DNA of 64,000 nt. It comes from Saliphagus infecundisoli. GTDB taxonomy: Archaea > Halobacteriota > Halobacteria > Halobacteriales > Natrialbaceae. The notes under the pieces were generated by a model. That model ran no database searches. It worked only from the letters and a program-made list of their open reading frames with translations, and was not told where the DNA came from. Positions 42,577-52,049 of this stretch are shown here, in pieces. The position numbers and the translations under genes were made by a program. Position 1 is the stretch's first letter, and the number at the start of each line of letters is the position of its first letter. The DNA lies in assembly GCF_020177375.1 (NCBI RefSeq), contig NZ_JAIWHV010000002.1, positions 62,001 through 126,000 on the forward strand, read 5' to 3'.

Positions 42577-44655
42577 ATGAACAGGATCGAGGCGAGCCAC
42601 TACCGCGACCTCGCCGGCGCCGAGGAGCCACGTCTCTCCCCCGACGACGAGCGGGTGGCGTTCGTCCGCACGGAACCCGAGGACGACAAGACCGTCGCGG
42701 CGACGATCCACCTCGCGGAGCTCGCGGGCGACGGCGCCCGCCAGTTCACCGCCAGCGACGGGAGCGACTCCCAACCCCGGTGGCATCCCGACGGCGATGC
42801 CCTCGCCTTCTCGAGCACCCGCGGCGAGGGCGAGCGCCCCCAGGTGTGGCTGCTGCCGACCGACGGCGGCGAGGCTCGCCAGTTGACCCGGGTGGTCGGC
42901 GGCGTTTCGGACCTCGAGTGGAGCCCCGACGGCACCCGCCTCGCGTTCACCCAGCGGGTCACCCCCGAGGACCGCGAGGAGGGCCGCGACCTCGAGGTCG
43001 ATCCCGACTACGAACGCGAGCCCCCGGACCCGCGGGTGATCGACCGGACGATCTACCGGGCCCACCGGGAGTACGCCGACGGCCGCCGCCGGCACGTCTA
43101 CGTCGTCGACGTCGAGGCCGCACTCAACGACGACCGCAAGGAGGCGATCGGCCGGATCACCGGCGGCGACCGCGACTACGCGGCGCCGACGTGGGGTGGC
43201 CCGGAGACCCTCTATTATGCGAGCAAACACCGCGACGCCGACGATCCCGACGACTCGATCCGCCACGAGATCTACGACCACGACCTCGGCGGGGAGCCCT
43301 CGATTCTAACGGAAACCACGGGCTGGGAGGTCGGCCTCGAGGCCACCACCGACGGTCGGGTCGCCTACACCTACACCCCCAAGAAGCGCGCGACGATGCG
43401 CCAGACCGAGCTTCGGGTACACCATCCCGACGGCGAGGAGACCACCCCGACCGAGGCCGTCGATCGAACGCTTGCGGTCGGTTTCGAGTGGGGCCCAGAG
43501 GAGGAACGGCTCTACTTCGGGACCCCCGAGGAGGGCTCGGTCGTCCTCCGGTCGGTGCCGGGCGACGCGAGTGCCAAGCCCCGGACGGTGGTGGACGGAA
43601 CGACCCTCGAATCGTTCTCGGTCGGGACGAACGCAGTCGCGACGGTCGAAAGCGAGTGGGACCACCCCGGCGACGTCTTCGTCTCGACGCCCGGGGGTGC
43701 CGAACGGCGCCGGCTGACCCGGATCAACCGGGAGTACCTCGACGGGCGGGCGGTCTCCGAGCCCGAGGAGGTGTGGGTCGAGGGCGAGGCCGGGCCGATC
43801 CAGGGCTGGGTGCTGACGCCCCCCGACTTCGACCCCGACCGCGAGTACCCGCTCGTCGTCGAGATCCACGGCGGCCCCCACGCCCAGTGGACGACGGGCG
43901 GGTCGACGTGGCACGAGTTCCAGACGCTGGCCGCCCGTGGCTACGTCGTCTTCTGGTCTAACCCGCGGGGCTCGACTGGGTACGGCGAGGACCACGCGAT
44001 GGCGATCGACCGCGACTGGGGCGCGATCACGTTCGCGGACGTCATAGCGGGCACGGAGGAGATCGCGAGCCGGGAGTACGTCGACGAGGACGAACAGTAC
44101 GTCACCGGGGGGAGCTTCGGCGGGTTCATGACCGCCTGGGCGGTGGGCCACACCGACCGGTTTCGCGCGGCGGTCGCCCAGCGCGGGGTCTACGACCTCA
44201 CCGGGTTCTACGGCTCGACGGACGCGTTCAAACTCGTCGAGGGCGACTTCGATACGACCCCCTGGGAGGACCCCGAACTCCTTTGGACCCAGTCGCCGGT
44301 CGCGAACGCCGACGACGTCGAGACCCCCACGCTCCTGCTCCACTCCGATCGGGACTACCGCACGCCCGCGAACACGGCCGAGCTGTTCTATCTGGGCCTC
44401 AAGAAATCGGGGACCGACACCCGCCTCGTGCGCTACCCCCGCGAGGGCCACGAGCTCTCCCGGTCGGGCGAACCCGGACACGTCGTCGATCGGATCGAAC
44501 GGATCGCCCGCTGGTTCGACGGCTACTCGGAGCGCCGGGAGGTCCCACCCGCACTCGAGCGCGACCCGGAGGCAGGGCTCTCGGGGGTCGGCGAGACGGG
44601 CTCCGACGACGAGGACGGAAACAGCAAAAACGACGAAAACGAAACCGACGAATAA
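42577..44655 (+). CDS. S9-family serine peptidase (acylaminoacyl-peptidase-like)
   Basis: A 692-residue cytoplasmic peptidase. An N-terminal seven-bladed WD40/TolB-like propeller (about residues 10-410, with repeats such as GSDSQPRWHPDGDALAFSST) gates a C-terminal alpha/beta hydrolase. The catalytic Ser is in GGSFGGFMTAWAVG, Asp in LLLHSDRDYRTP and His in YPREGHELSRSG. It releases short peptides or acylated residues. No signal peptide. An acidic Asn-rich tail ends the protein 30-odd nt before the second TnpB element begins. Confidence 0.93.
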   Translation: MNRIEASHYRDLAGAEEPRLSPDDERVAFVRTEPEDDKTVAATIHLAELAGDGARQFTASDGSDSQPRWHPDGDALAFSSTRGEGERPQVWLLPTDGGEARQLTRVVGGVSDLEWSPDGTRLAFTQRVTPEDREEGRDLEVDPDYEREPPDPRVIDRTIYRAHREYADGRRRHVYVVDVEAALNDDRKEAIGRITGGDRDYAAPTWGGPETLYYASKHRDADDPDDSIRHEIYDHDLGGEPSILTETTGWEVGLEATTDGRVAYTYTPKKRATMRQTELRVHHPDGEETTPTEAVDRTLAVGFEWGPEEERLYFGTPEEGSVVLRSVPGDASAKPRTVVDGTTLESFSVGTNAVATVESEWDHPGDVFVSTPGGAERRRLTRINREYLDGRAVSEPEEVWVEGEAGPIQGWVLTPPDFDPDREYPLVVEIHGGPHAQWTTGGSTWHEFQTLAARGYVVFWSNPRGSTGYGEDHAMAIDRDWGAITFADVIAGTEEIASREYVDEDEQYVTGGSFGGFMTAWAVGHTDRFRAAVAQRGVYDLTGFYGSTDAFKLVEGDFDTTPWEDPELLWTQSPVANADDVETPTLLLHSDRDYRTPANTAELFYLGLKKSGTDTRLVRYPREGHELSRSGEPGHVVDRIERIARWFDGYSERREVPPALERDPEAGLSGVGETGSDDEDGNSKNDENETDE

Positions 44656-44887
44656 CCGACGGTCAGCTTAATTGCAAGGCGGAGCCCCCCTTCTGCTCAC
44701 GGCTTCCCCGTTCGCATGGTCTGCGGGACGGAGTCCCGCGCTATCCTCAACGAGCGCCGGAAGTACGACGCTCTGTCGCACGGAGACGCGAGTAGGGAGG
44801 GGAGGAGCCGACAGCGGACTACCGAAACCACATGACAGTGGCAGGACGCTCCCGGACGTTTACGTACCTTTGGGTTTTATCTGAGGT

Positions 44888-46188
44888 ATGGAAGTGCGTC
44901 GAACCGCCGTCGTGAAACTCGCCGTTTCCGACGAGCAGCGCGACGCACTCCACCGAACCACCAAACAGTATCTGTACTGTGCGAACCGAACCAGCGAGTT
45001 CTGTTGGTCGAATACCTCGTTCACCGAGTGCAAGACCAACAAACGGCAGGTTCGGGACGCATTGTACGCCGACCTCCGCGAGGAGACGGACTTGCAGGCA
45101 CAACTCGTCCAAGCCGCCATTCGTCGCGGCGTCGAAGCCGTCAACGGCGTTGTCGAACGGTGGAAGAAGGGCCAACGCATCTCCCGTCCGACGTTCACCG
45201 CCGAGACGATGGACTACGACACGCGAAGCGCGACGTTCTCCCGCAACAAGGTGTCGCTGGCAACTGTTGAGGGCCGGGTCGAACTTCCGTTCGTGTTGCC
45301 GTCGGACAGCCCGACGCCGTACGAACGGTACGCGCTCTCCGAGGACTACGAGTTCCGCGAGAGTACACTCCGGTACGACTCGGTGACCGACGAGTTTTAC
45401 CTGCACCTCTCGACTCGGCGGTACGAATCGGGCGACAACGATGTCGAGGTTTCGGCAGATACCGAGCACCAGACGGTCCTCGGTATCGACCTCGGCGTCA
45501 ACAGCCTTGCGGTCGCTTCGACCGGCACGTTCTGGCAGGGCGACGACTACGATCACTGGTGTCGCGAGTTCGAGAAGCGGCGTGGTGAGATGCAACAGCG
45601 CGGGACGCAAGCCGCGCACAACACGCTGCTTCGCCTCGGCAAACGCGAAGAAGCGTGGCGAAAACAGACATCCACACAGTCGCCACCGAGATCGTCACCG
45701 AAGCCGTTGAGAACGGATGTGACATAATCGCGTTCGAGGACCTGGCGGACATCCGCGAGCGGCTTCCACAGGCGAAGTGGCACCACGTCTGGGCGTTCCG
45801 CCGCCTCTTCGAGTACGTCGAGTACAAGGCACCCGAACGCGGCGTCATGGCCAAGCAGGTTGCACCGAACCACACGTCTCAACGCTGTTCTCGGATGGAC
45901 TGTGGGTTCACGAACGAAGCGAACCGCGACGGCGAACATTTTCACTGCCAGAAGTGCGACTACGAGGTCAACGCAGACTACAATGCGGCGAAGAATATCG
46001 GGCTCCGATACGCTCGGAAGCGAACACACAGACTCCGTTCCTCGCCCACGTCGGGGGGCGGAGACGTCTTGGAAAGCGGAGCTTTCCAATGGTCAGGAAA
46101 TCTTCAATTCCCTTCGACACCAGTAGACGTGCGTGTGAATGGTGGGACAATGAACGGCGAGAGTTACCGGCCTATTGCCGGGGACTGA
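44888..46188 (+). pseudogene. tnpB: TnpB, split by a single-base frameshift near 45660
   Basis: The first frame (44888 to about 45665) gives the N-terminal part through the RuvC Asp (LGIDLGVNSLAVAST) and ends ...[10 protein letters not shown]. The protein resumes one base over with [20 protein letters not shown], the catalytic Glu in IIAFEDLAD, the zinc ribbon C-x4-C...CQKC and the final Asp in [12 protein letters not shown]. One extra base near AAAACAGACATCC would restore about 433 codons. All catalytic residues remain, so the break may be recent. It is a different TnpB subfamily from the copy at 25806, being only weakly alike at the N-terminus. Confidence 0.88.
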
Positions 46189-46210
46189 TTGCCGGGAGTC
46201 CACATCAAAG

Positions 46211-46260
46211 CCCCACCCGCAGGGAGCGAGCGGGAAATCCCGCGAGCGAGCAGGGTGGGG
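46211..46260 (+). ncRNA. Right-end hairpin, likely omega-RNA 3' scaffold of TnpB element 2
   Basis: CCCCACCC (46211-46218) pairs with GGGTGGGG (46253-46260) around an inner hairpin GCGGG-AAAT-CCCGC (46230-46243). The layout matches the right end of element 1 at 25809-25851, with different loop sequence. A guide taken from flanking DNA would begin in the 3' end of atpB. Inferred from family knowledge. Confidence 0.5.
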
Positions 46261-46264
46261 TAGT

Positions 46265-47737
46265 TTACTCCGCGGTCGCCTCAACCTGCTCGCCGATGTC
46301 CTCGCGGTAGTGTTCGGCGATGAGCTCCTCGTCGATCCGGTTGAGTTGCTCCTTGGGCAGTGCCGAGAGCAGGTCCCAGCCGATCTCCAGGGTCTCGTCG
46401 ATCGAGCGGTTCGAGTCGAAGCCCTGGTCGACGAACGTCTCCTCGAAGCGGTCGGCGAAGTCGAGGTACTTGTTGTCCGTCTCCGAAAGCGCCTCGCGGC
46501 CGACGATGTTCACCAGGTCCCGGAGGTCTTTCCCCTGGGCGTAGGCGGCGAACAGCTGGTCTTTGACGTCGGCGTGATCTCCACGAGTGAGTCCCTCGCC
46601 GATCCCGTCGTCCATCAGCCGCGAGAGGCTGGGCGAGACGTTGATCGGGGGCTTGAACCCTTGGGAGTTGAGCGCGGGGTCGACGTAGATCTGGCCCTCC
46701 GTGATGTAGCCCGTCAGGTCGGGGATCGGGTGGGTGTCGTCGTCGCCCGGCATCGTCAGGATCGGGATCTGGGTAACCGATCCCTCCCGGCCCTGAATCC
46801 GACCCGCCCGCTCGTAGAGCTGGGCCAGGTCGGTGTACATGTAGCCGGGATAGCCACGCCGACCAGGCACCTCCTCGCGGGCTGCGCCGATCTCCCGCAG
46901 TGCCTCACAGTAGTTGGTCATGTCCGTCAGGATGACCAGGACGTGATACCCCTCCTCGAAGGCGAGGTATTCGGCAGTGGTGAGCGCCATCCGCGGCGTC
47001 ACCGTCCGCTCGACCGCGGGGTCGTCCGCGAGGTTCATGAAGACGACCGACCGTTCGAGGGCACCCGTGCGCTCGAAGTCGTCCATGAACTCGTTTGCCT
47101 CCTCGGCGGTGATGCCCATCGCGCCGAAGATGACCGCGAACTCCGAGCCCTCGTCGTCGGCTCCCTCGCCGAGTTCGCCGTCCTCGTCGCTGCCGGGCTC
47201 GTCGGTCGCCTCGTCCTCGGCCGCTTCTTCGGGCACAGTCGCCTGGCGAGCGATCTGCATCGCCAGCTCGTTGTGTGGTTGGCCCGAACTCGAGAAGATC
47301 GGGAGCTTCTGGCCCCGGACGAGGGTGTTCATCCCGTCGATGGCGGAGACGCCGGTCTGGATGAACTCCTCGGGGTACTCCCGGGAGTAGGGGTTGATCG
47401 CCGCGCCGACGATGTCCTCTCGCTTGTCCGGAACGATCTCGGGACCGCCGTCGATCGGGTTCCCCGAGCCGTCCAGGACTCGCCCCAGCAGGTCCTCGGT
47501 GACGGGCATCTTCATCGTCTCGCCCAGGAACCGAACCGAGGCGTTGCGGTCGATCCCGCCCGTTCCCTCGAAGACCTGGATCGAGACGAGCCCCTCGCTC
47601 GACTCGAGGACCTGGCCGCGCAGCGTCTCGCCTTGCTGGGTCTCGATCTCGACGATCTCATCGTATCCGACGGGCTCGTCGACCTCGGCGAACACCAGCG
47701 GACCGCTGACCTCCGTGATAGTCTGATACTCCTTCAT
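46265..47737 (-). CDS. atpB: A-type ATP synthase subunit B
   Basis: A 490-residue non-catalytic regulatory subunit of the A1 head. It starts [20 protein letters not shown]. The degenerate nucleotide site reads [20 protein letters not shown] (no Walker A Lys), as expected for subunit B. An acidic insertion of about 30 residues ([20 protein letters not shown]...) follows residue ~165. ATG at 47737 is 1 nt after the atpA stop. It is the last gene of the operon in this window; its stop codon abuts a TnpB element. Confidence 0.95.
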   Translation of the reverse strand: MKEYQTITEVSGPLVFAEVDEPVGYDEIVEIETQQGETLRGQVLESSEGLVSIQVFEGTGGIDRNASVRFLGETMKMPVTEDLLGRVLDGSGNPIDGGPEIVPDKREDIVGAAINPYSREYPEEFIQTGVSAIDGMNTLVRGQKLPIFSSSGQPHNELAMQIARQATVPEEAAEDEATDEPGSDEDGELGEGADDEGSEFAVIFGAMGITAEEANEFMDDFERTGALERSVVFMNLADDPAVERTVTPRMALTTAEYLAFEEGYHVLVILTDMTNYCEALREIGAAREEVPGRRGYPGYMYTDLAQLYERAGRIQGREGSVTQIPILTMPGDDDTHPIPDLTGYITEGQIYVDPALNSQGFKPPINVSPSLSRLMDDGIGEGLTRGDHADVKDQLFAAYAQGKDLRDLVNIVGREALSETDNKYLDFADRFEETFVDQGFDSNRSIDETLEIGWDLLSALPKEQLNRIDEELIAEHYREDIGEQVEATAE

Positions 47738-47738
47738 G

Positions 47739-49502
47739 TTAGTACAGCTCCCTGAGTTGGCTCTCCATGTCGTCCTCCAGGTCGCCGATGAACTCCTCCC
47801 ACTCCTCGGCGACGCCCATCCGGTTGAGCTGGGGTGCGGCATCGATGCTCGAGATCTCCTCGACGGGGACACCGGCATCGAGCGCCGAGAACGCCTCGTC
47901 GCTGAACGTCCGGATCGCCTGGAGCATCCGGTAGGTCTTCTCCGGTGAACAGAACGTGTCGGTGTCGTGGAACGCGTTCTGCTGGAGCCAGGCCTCCCGG
48001 AGATAGCGTGCGACCTCGAGGGTCAGCTGCTGGTCTTCGGGCAGGGCGTCCTTCCCGACGAGCTGGACGATCTCCTGGAGTTCGTCCTCCTCGTCCAAGA
48101 CGTCGATGGCCCACTGACGGACCTCGGGGTAGTCCTCGGCGACGTTCTCCCGGTACCACGGGTCCAACTGGTCGCGATACAGCGAGTACGACTCGTTCCA
48201 GTTGATCGATGGGAAATGGCGTTTCTCCGCCAAGTCCGAATCGAGCGCCCAGAACGTCTTGACGATACGGAGCGTGTTCTGGGTCACCGGCTCCGAGAAG
48301 TCCCCACCGGGCGGCGAGACCGCGCCGATCACCGAGATCGATCCCTCGGTGCCGTTGATGTTCTCGAACTTGCCGGCACGCTCGTAGAACTCCGAGAGGG
48401 AGGCCGCCAGATAGGCGGGATACCCCTCCTCGCCGGGCATCTCCTCCAACCTCGAACTGATCTCGCGCATCGCCTCGGCCCACCGCGAGGTCGAGTCGGC
48501 CATCAGCGCGACGTCGTAGCCCATGTCACGGAAGTACTCCGCGAGCGTGATCCCCGTGTAGATACACGACTCGCGGGCCGCGACGGGCATGTTCGAGGTG
48601 TTCGCGATGAGGCAGGTCCGGCTCATCAGCGGCTTGCCGGTCTGTGGGTCCTCGAGTTCGGGGAAGTCCTCGATGACCTCCGTCATCTCGTTGCCGCGCT
48701 CGCCACAGCCGACGTAGACGACGATGTCCGCGTCCGACCACTTCGCGAGCTGTTGTTGGGTAACCGTCTTCCCGGAGCCGAAGGGGCCGGGAATCGCCGC
48801 GGTTCCGCCTTTCGCAAGCGGGAACAGGCCGTCCTGGATCCGCTGGCCGCTGACGAGGGGAACCGTCGGCGTCTCCTTGTCGACCGCGGGGCGGGCCTCG
48901 CGGACGGGCCACTCCTGGCGCATCCGGATCTCCTCTCCGGTGTCGAGGGTCGCGACGGTCTCCTCGACGGTGAACTCCCCGGCCTCGATGGAGTCGACCG
49001 CACCGCCCTCCGAATCCGGCGGCACCATCACCCGGTGGGTGATGCTCTCGGTCTCGGGAACCTCGCCGATGACGTCGCCGGCCTCGAGTTCGTCGCCCTC
49101 CGAGACGGTGGGCGTGAACTCCCAGGTCGCCTCTAAGTCGATCCCCGGGGCGTCGACCCCGCGGTCGAGGAAGGGCGTTCCCATCTTCGACTCGAGGACG
49201 TCGAGGGGGCGCTGGACGCCGTCGTAGATGGAGTCGAGCATCCCCGGGCCGAGGTCGACCGTCAGGGGCTCGCCCGTGTTCTCGACGGGCTCTCCGGGTC
49301 CGACCCCGGAGGTTTCCTCGTAGACCTGGATCGTGGTCAGGTTGCCTTCGATCTCGATGACCTCGCCCATCAGCCCTTCGTCGCCGACGTAGACGACGTC
49401 GTTCATCCGGGCGTCGAGGTCCGTGGCGGTCACAACGGGGCCGCTCACGCTGTCGATGATGCCGTCCTCGCGGACGGTTTCGGTGTCTGTTGCCTGGCTC
49501 AT
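47739..49502 (-). CDS. atpA: A-type ATP synthase catalytic subunit A
   Basis: A 587-residue catalytic subunit. Walker A is [18 protein letters not shown], followed by [15 protein letters not shown] with the catalytic-site Glu; Walker B/arginine regions include [20 protein letters not shown]. The bulge domain typical of A/V-type A subunits (about residues 115-200) is present. It makes ATP from the ion gradient at the membrane. Its ATG overlaps the atpF stop by 4 nt. Confidence 0.97.
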   Translation of the reverse strand: MSQATDTETVREDGIIDSVSGPVVTATDLDARMNDVVYVGDEGLMGEVIEIEGNLTTIQVYEETSGVGPGEPVENTGEPLTVDLGPGMLDSIYDGVQRPLDVLESKMGTPFLDRGVDAPGIDLEATWEFTPTVSEGDELEAGDVIGEVPETESITHRVMVPPDSEGGAVDSIEAGEFTVEETVATLDTGEEIRMRQEWPVREARPAVDKETPTVPLVSGQRIQDGLFPLAKGGTAAIPGPFGSGKTVTQQQLAKWSDADIVVYVGCGERGNEMTEVIEDFPELEDPQTGKPLMSRTCLIANTSNMPVAARESCIYTGITLAEYFRDMGYDVALMADSTSRWAEAMREISSRLEEMPGEEGYPAYLAASLSEFYERAGKFENINGTEGSISVIGAVSPPGGDFSEPVTQNTLRIVKTFWALDSDLAEKRHFPSINWNESYSLYRDQLDPWYRENVAEDYPEVRQWAIDVLDEEDELQEIVQLVGKDALPEDQQLTLEVARYLREAWLQQNAFHDTDTFCSPEKTYRMLQAIRTFSDEAFSALDAGVPVEEISSIDAAPQLNRMGVAEEWEEFIGDLEDDMESQLRELY

Positions 49503-49873
49503 GTTTCGGTTGGGTCCGCGTCGGCGTCCTCGTCCATCAGGTCGATCCCGATCGCGCGTTTGATCTGTTCGCGGAGGCCGCCCCCGCCCGCACCGCTCGT
49601 GCCGATCGTGATGACAACCGGCTCGACGCTCGTCTCGACCTCCCCTCGGACCGACCGCGAGAGGTGCTCCATGTCGTCGTCGTGCATGACGACGATGCCG
49701 ACGCCGTCGTCTTCGAGTACGTTCGTGACCGCGCCGTCTAAGTCCTCCGGCTTCTCGTCGTCGGGGACGTTCTCGAAGCGCCTGACGCCCGCAAGCCGGA
49801 ACCCGGTCGTGAACTCTGGGCTGCCGACGACGGCGATCTCCTGGCTCCGGTTGTCGTTCTGGCGTTGGCTCAT
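49499..49873 (-). CDS. atpF: A-type ATP synthase subunit F
   Basis: A 124-residue central-stalk subunit. The Rossmann-like core is [20 protein letters not shown], and the middle segment [20 protein letters not shown] and [12 protein letters not shown] are typical of subunit F. Its C-terminal helix can modulate the enzyme. Overlaps atpC (4 nt) and atpA (4 nt), ensuring coupled translation. Confidence 0.93.
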   Translation of the reverse strand: MSQRQNDNRSQEIAVVGSPEFTTGFRLAGVRRFENVPDDEKPEDLDGAVTNVLEDDGVGIVVMHDDDMEHLSRSVRGEVETSVEPVVITIGTSGAGGGGLREQIKRAIGIDLMDEDADADPTET

Positions 49874-50922
49874 AGTATCACGAGCTCCTCTTCGATCTCC
49901 TCCTCCGAGAGGCCGACCTCCCGCCCTCGGGCGATCGCGCGGATGTTCTCGACCTCGCGTTCCTTCGCCAAGATGTAGGAAAACACCGCCGACACCGAGA
50001 CCGGGTAGACGCTCGAGAGCCGATCGGAGTACTCGAGCAGGGCAGCGTCGACCGCGTGTTCGAACGCGATCAGGCTGTCGGCCTCCCGGAGCCGTGCGAG
50101 GGCCGCATCGAGGCGGTCGCCGTAGCGCGGGTCGTCGGCGATGTGGTCGACGAGCGCGTCGTAGTCGGAGACCAGCCGGGAGAGTTCGGACCGGTCGAAG
50201 AGGACGCCGCCCTCGATGTAGAACTCCGCCGGATCGAGGTCGGCGCCGCTGCGGGCGAGCCGCAGGGCGTTTCGGGCGTTCCGGAAGTCGATCTCGGCCT
50301 GGAGGAACTCGACGTACATCGCCTCGGGGCCCTCCGTGGGCCGTCCGAGATCCCCCAACAGGTTCTCGTAGAACGCCCGATCGAGGGCGTTCTCCAGGGG
50401 AACGAGCGCGCCGGTCTCCTCGTAGTGTTCGTACGCCGAGTCGAGGGGCTCGTAGAACAGCGTCCCCTCGAGGACCTCGATGACGTCCTCGATCGTCTCG
50501 ACCTCGAGCAGTCGGTCTACCGTCCGGTCGGGAAGCTCGCCCGCCCGGATGAGGTCGGTGCCGATCTCCTCGCTCGGGGTATCGGTGTAGATCCCCCGGA
50601 TGATCGTCTTGACGTTCCAGACGTCGAACTTCCGGAGGTAACGGGCGATCTGGTCGTACACCCGGCCGTCGGCCCACTCCAGGAGGTCGTCGAAGTGTTT
50701 CGCCAGGTTGCGGTTCAGCGAGTACTCGATCAGGTCGACCCCCGAGAAGCGGGCGCCCAGACGGTTGATCTCCTCTTCGTACTCGTGTTCCTCCATGAAC
50801 CGGGCGATCTCGCTCGGCCCCATCCGGATCAGCTTGCGGTAGTCCTCGTCGGAGAACAGGGCGTTGCGCCGCGAACGGACCCGGGCGTTGACGTACTCGG
50901 GGTTCGACGCGCTCGAACTCAT
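49870..50922 (-). CDS. atpC: A-type ATP synthase subunit C
   Basis: A 350-residue all-helical funnel subunit (V-type d homologue) that joins the central stalk to the membrane ring. It begins [20 protein letters not shown] and includes [18 protein letters not shown], the family motif for the third repeat. Overlaps atpE by 4 nt and atpF by 4 nt. Confidence 0.94.
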   Translation of the reverse strand: MSSSASNPEYVNARVRSRRNALFSDEDYRKLIRMGPSEIARFMEEHEYEEEINRLGARFSGVDLIEYSLNRNLAKHFDDLLEWADGRVYDQIARYLRKFDVWNVKTIIRGIYTDTPSEEIGTDLIRAGELPDRTVDRLLEVETIEDVIEVLEGTLFYEPLDSAYEHYEETGALVPLENALDRAFYENLLGDLGRPTEGPEAMYVEFLQAEIDFRNARNALRLARSGADLDPAEFYIEGGVLFDRSELSRLVSDYDALVDHIADDPRYGDRLDAALARLREADSLIAFEHAVDAALLEYSDRLSSVYPVSVSAVFSYILAKEREVENIRAIARGREVGLSEEEIEEELVIL

Positions 50923-51500
50923 TGGTCGAAGAGCCTGTCGCTTATCTCCCGGAGGTTGTCCTCCCAGACGTCCTCCAGGACCGAGTCGAACGTGTTGTTC
51001 ACCCGGACGCGGGACGCCTCGCTCTCGACGACGACGCCGCCCAGACAGTCGTACTCGCCGGCATAGGCGTAGCCGGGGTAGTCGGCGAGGATCGAGTCGA
51101 GGAGCTCCTCGTCGTCGGCCCGGCCGTAGACCCGGACCGACTCGCTGCCCTCGAACTCGGTGCCCGCGGCGTCGACGAGCTCCCGGGTCAGCGCCTCCCG
51201 GGTCTCGCCGTCGAGGGCGACCAGGCGGGACTCGACGTCCTCGCGGACCTGGGCCAGGACGTCCCGGCGGGCCTCGAGACGCTTCTGTTTGGCCTCCAGC
51301 TTCGCACTGGAGAGGCGTTGTTCGCGGAGCTGTTCGATCTCCTCGTCGACCTCCGCCTCGGCGGTTTCGACGATTTCGGTCGCGTCGGCTTCGGCCTCGG
51401 CCTCGATCTCCTCGGCGCGCTCCTCGCCGTCGGCGCGGATCTCCTCCGCACGCGCGTGGGCCTCGTCTCGAATGTCCTCAACGACCGTATCCAAACTCAT
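50919..51500 (-). CDS. atpE: A-type ATP synthase subunit E (peripheral stalk)
   Basis: A 193-residue subunit. Residues ~1-95 form a long, highly charged helix (EIRADGEERAEEIEAEAEAD) that pairs with subunit H, and the C-terminal globular domain has SVRVYGRADDEELLDSILAD and CLGGVVVESEASRVRVNNTF. It ties the A1 head to subunit I. Its start is 20 nt after the atpK stop. Confidence 0.94.
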   Translation of the reverse strand: MSLDTVVEDIRDEAHARAEEIRADGEERAEEIEAEAEADATEIVETAEAEVDEEIEQLREQRLSSAKLEAKQKRLEARRDVLAQVREDVESRLVALDGETREALTRELVDAAGTEFEGSESVRVYGRADDEELLDSILADYPGYAYAGEYDCLGGVVVESEASRVRVNNTFDSVLEDVWEDNLREISDRLFDQ

Positions 51501-51519
51501 TGTGAGAAAGTAGTACGCG

Positions 51520-51804
51520 CTAGACGAAGAGCGCGACCAGCGCGAAGATCACGAGCGTCTCGGGCAGGACCGTAAGCAGGATCCCGATACCCGCCGAGAT
51601 CGAGTCCTCGGCGAGCGCGCCGACGACCGCCGCGCCGATCCCTCGCTCGGCGTAGCCCGCGCCGATGGCCGCCAGCCCGATGCCGATGGCCGCCGCCGCG
51701 CCCTGCTCGATGGCGGGACCGGAGGCACCGTCCTCGGCCTGAAGTACAACGCTCTCTGCCATGCTGTTCGCCGCGAGTGCAACGTCGGGTAGAGTTTCGA
51801 TCAT
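51520..51804 (-). CDS. atpK: A-type ATP synthase proteolipid subunit K (c ring)
   Basis: A 94-residue proteolipid with two membrane helices: AAAAIGIGLAAIGAGYAERG and SISAGIGILLTVLPETLVIF. The ion-binding carboxylate is the Glu in LPETLVIFAL. The ring of these subunits carries ions through the membrane. The N-terminal ~25 residues may be a short leader or extra segment; an internal ATG (MAESVVLQ) is an alternative start. A separate TATA upstream (51860-51867) suggests the distal operon can be transcribed on its own. Confidence 0.92.
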   Translation of the reverse strand: MIETLPDVALAANSMAESVVLQAEDGASGPAIEQGAAAAIGIGLAAIGAGYAERGIGAAVVGALAEDSISAGIGILLTVLPETLVIFALVALFV

Positions 51805-52049
51805 GATTACGTGTTCCTCGTGCTTTCGTTACGGACAGTCGGTACTGACGGCACTGTGTTCATAAAGCTTCCCAAACCAACTCGCCGAATCACGGCAGAG
51901 AGTAGCTGTAGCGGGGGATCGGTAGGCATTCACACGGGTGGAGAATCGACGAACGGACGCGAATCCCGTCCGGAGTCCACCCCGGAAGAAGCCGTCCGTC
52001 GGCGAACTGCGGCGGGCGTCGGCGGCCGACGGCGAGTCCTCGCGAGCCG
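51805..52049 (-). promoter_or_regulatory. 245-bp gap between atpI and atpK with internal promoter
   Basis: All other gaps in the atp operon are under 25 nt. Here minus-strand CTTTATGA (51860-51867) resembles a TATA box and would start transcription near 51838, about 35 nt before atpK. The high copy number of the c-ring subunit could explain a promoter here. No ORF is supported in the gap. Confidence 0.45.

Larger units (their letters stand above)
44670..46264 (+). mobile_element. IS200/IS605-group element with frameshifted tnpB, no tnpA
   Basis: The left part (about 44670-44887) shares blocks with element 1 in the same order: AGCTT near the edge, CCTCAACGAG, and GGGAGGGGA followed by ACAGCGG. 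The right end is a long hairpin (46211-46260) and stops exactly at the atpB stop codon. The element separates an S9 peptidase from atpB, both reading toward it. Left edge approximate. Confidence 0.72.
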
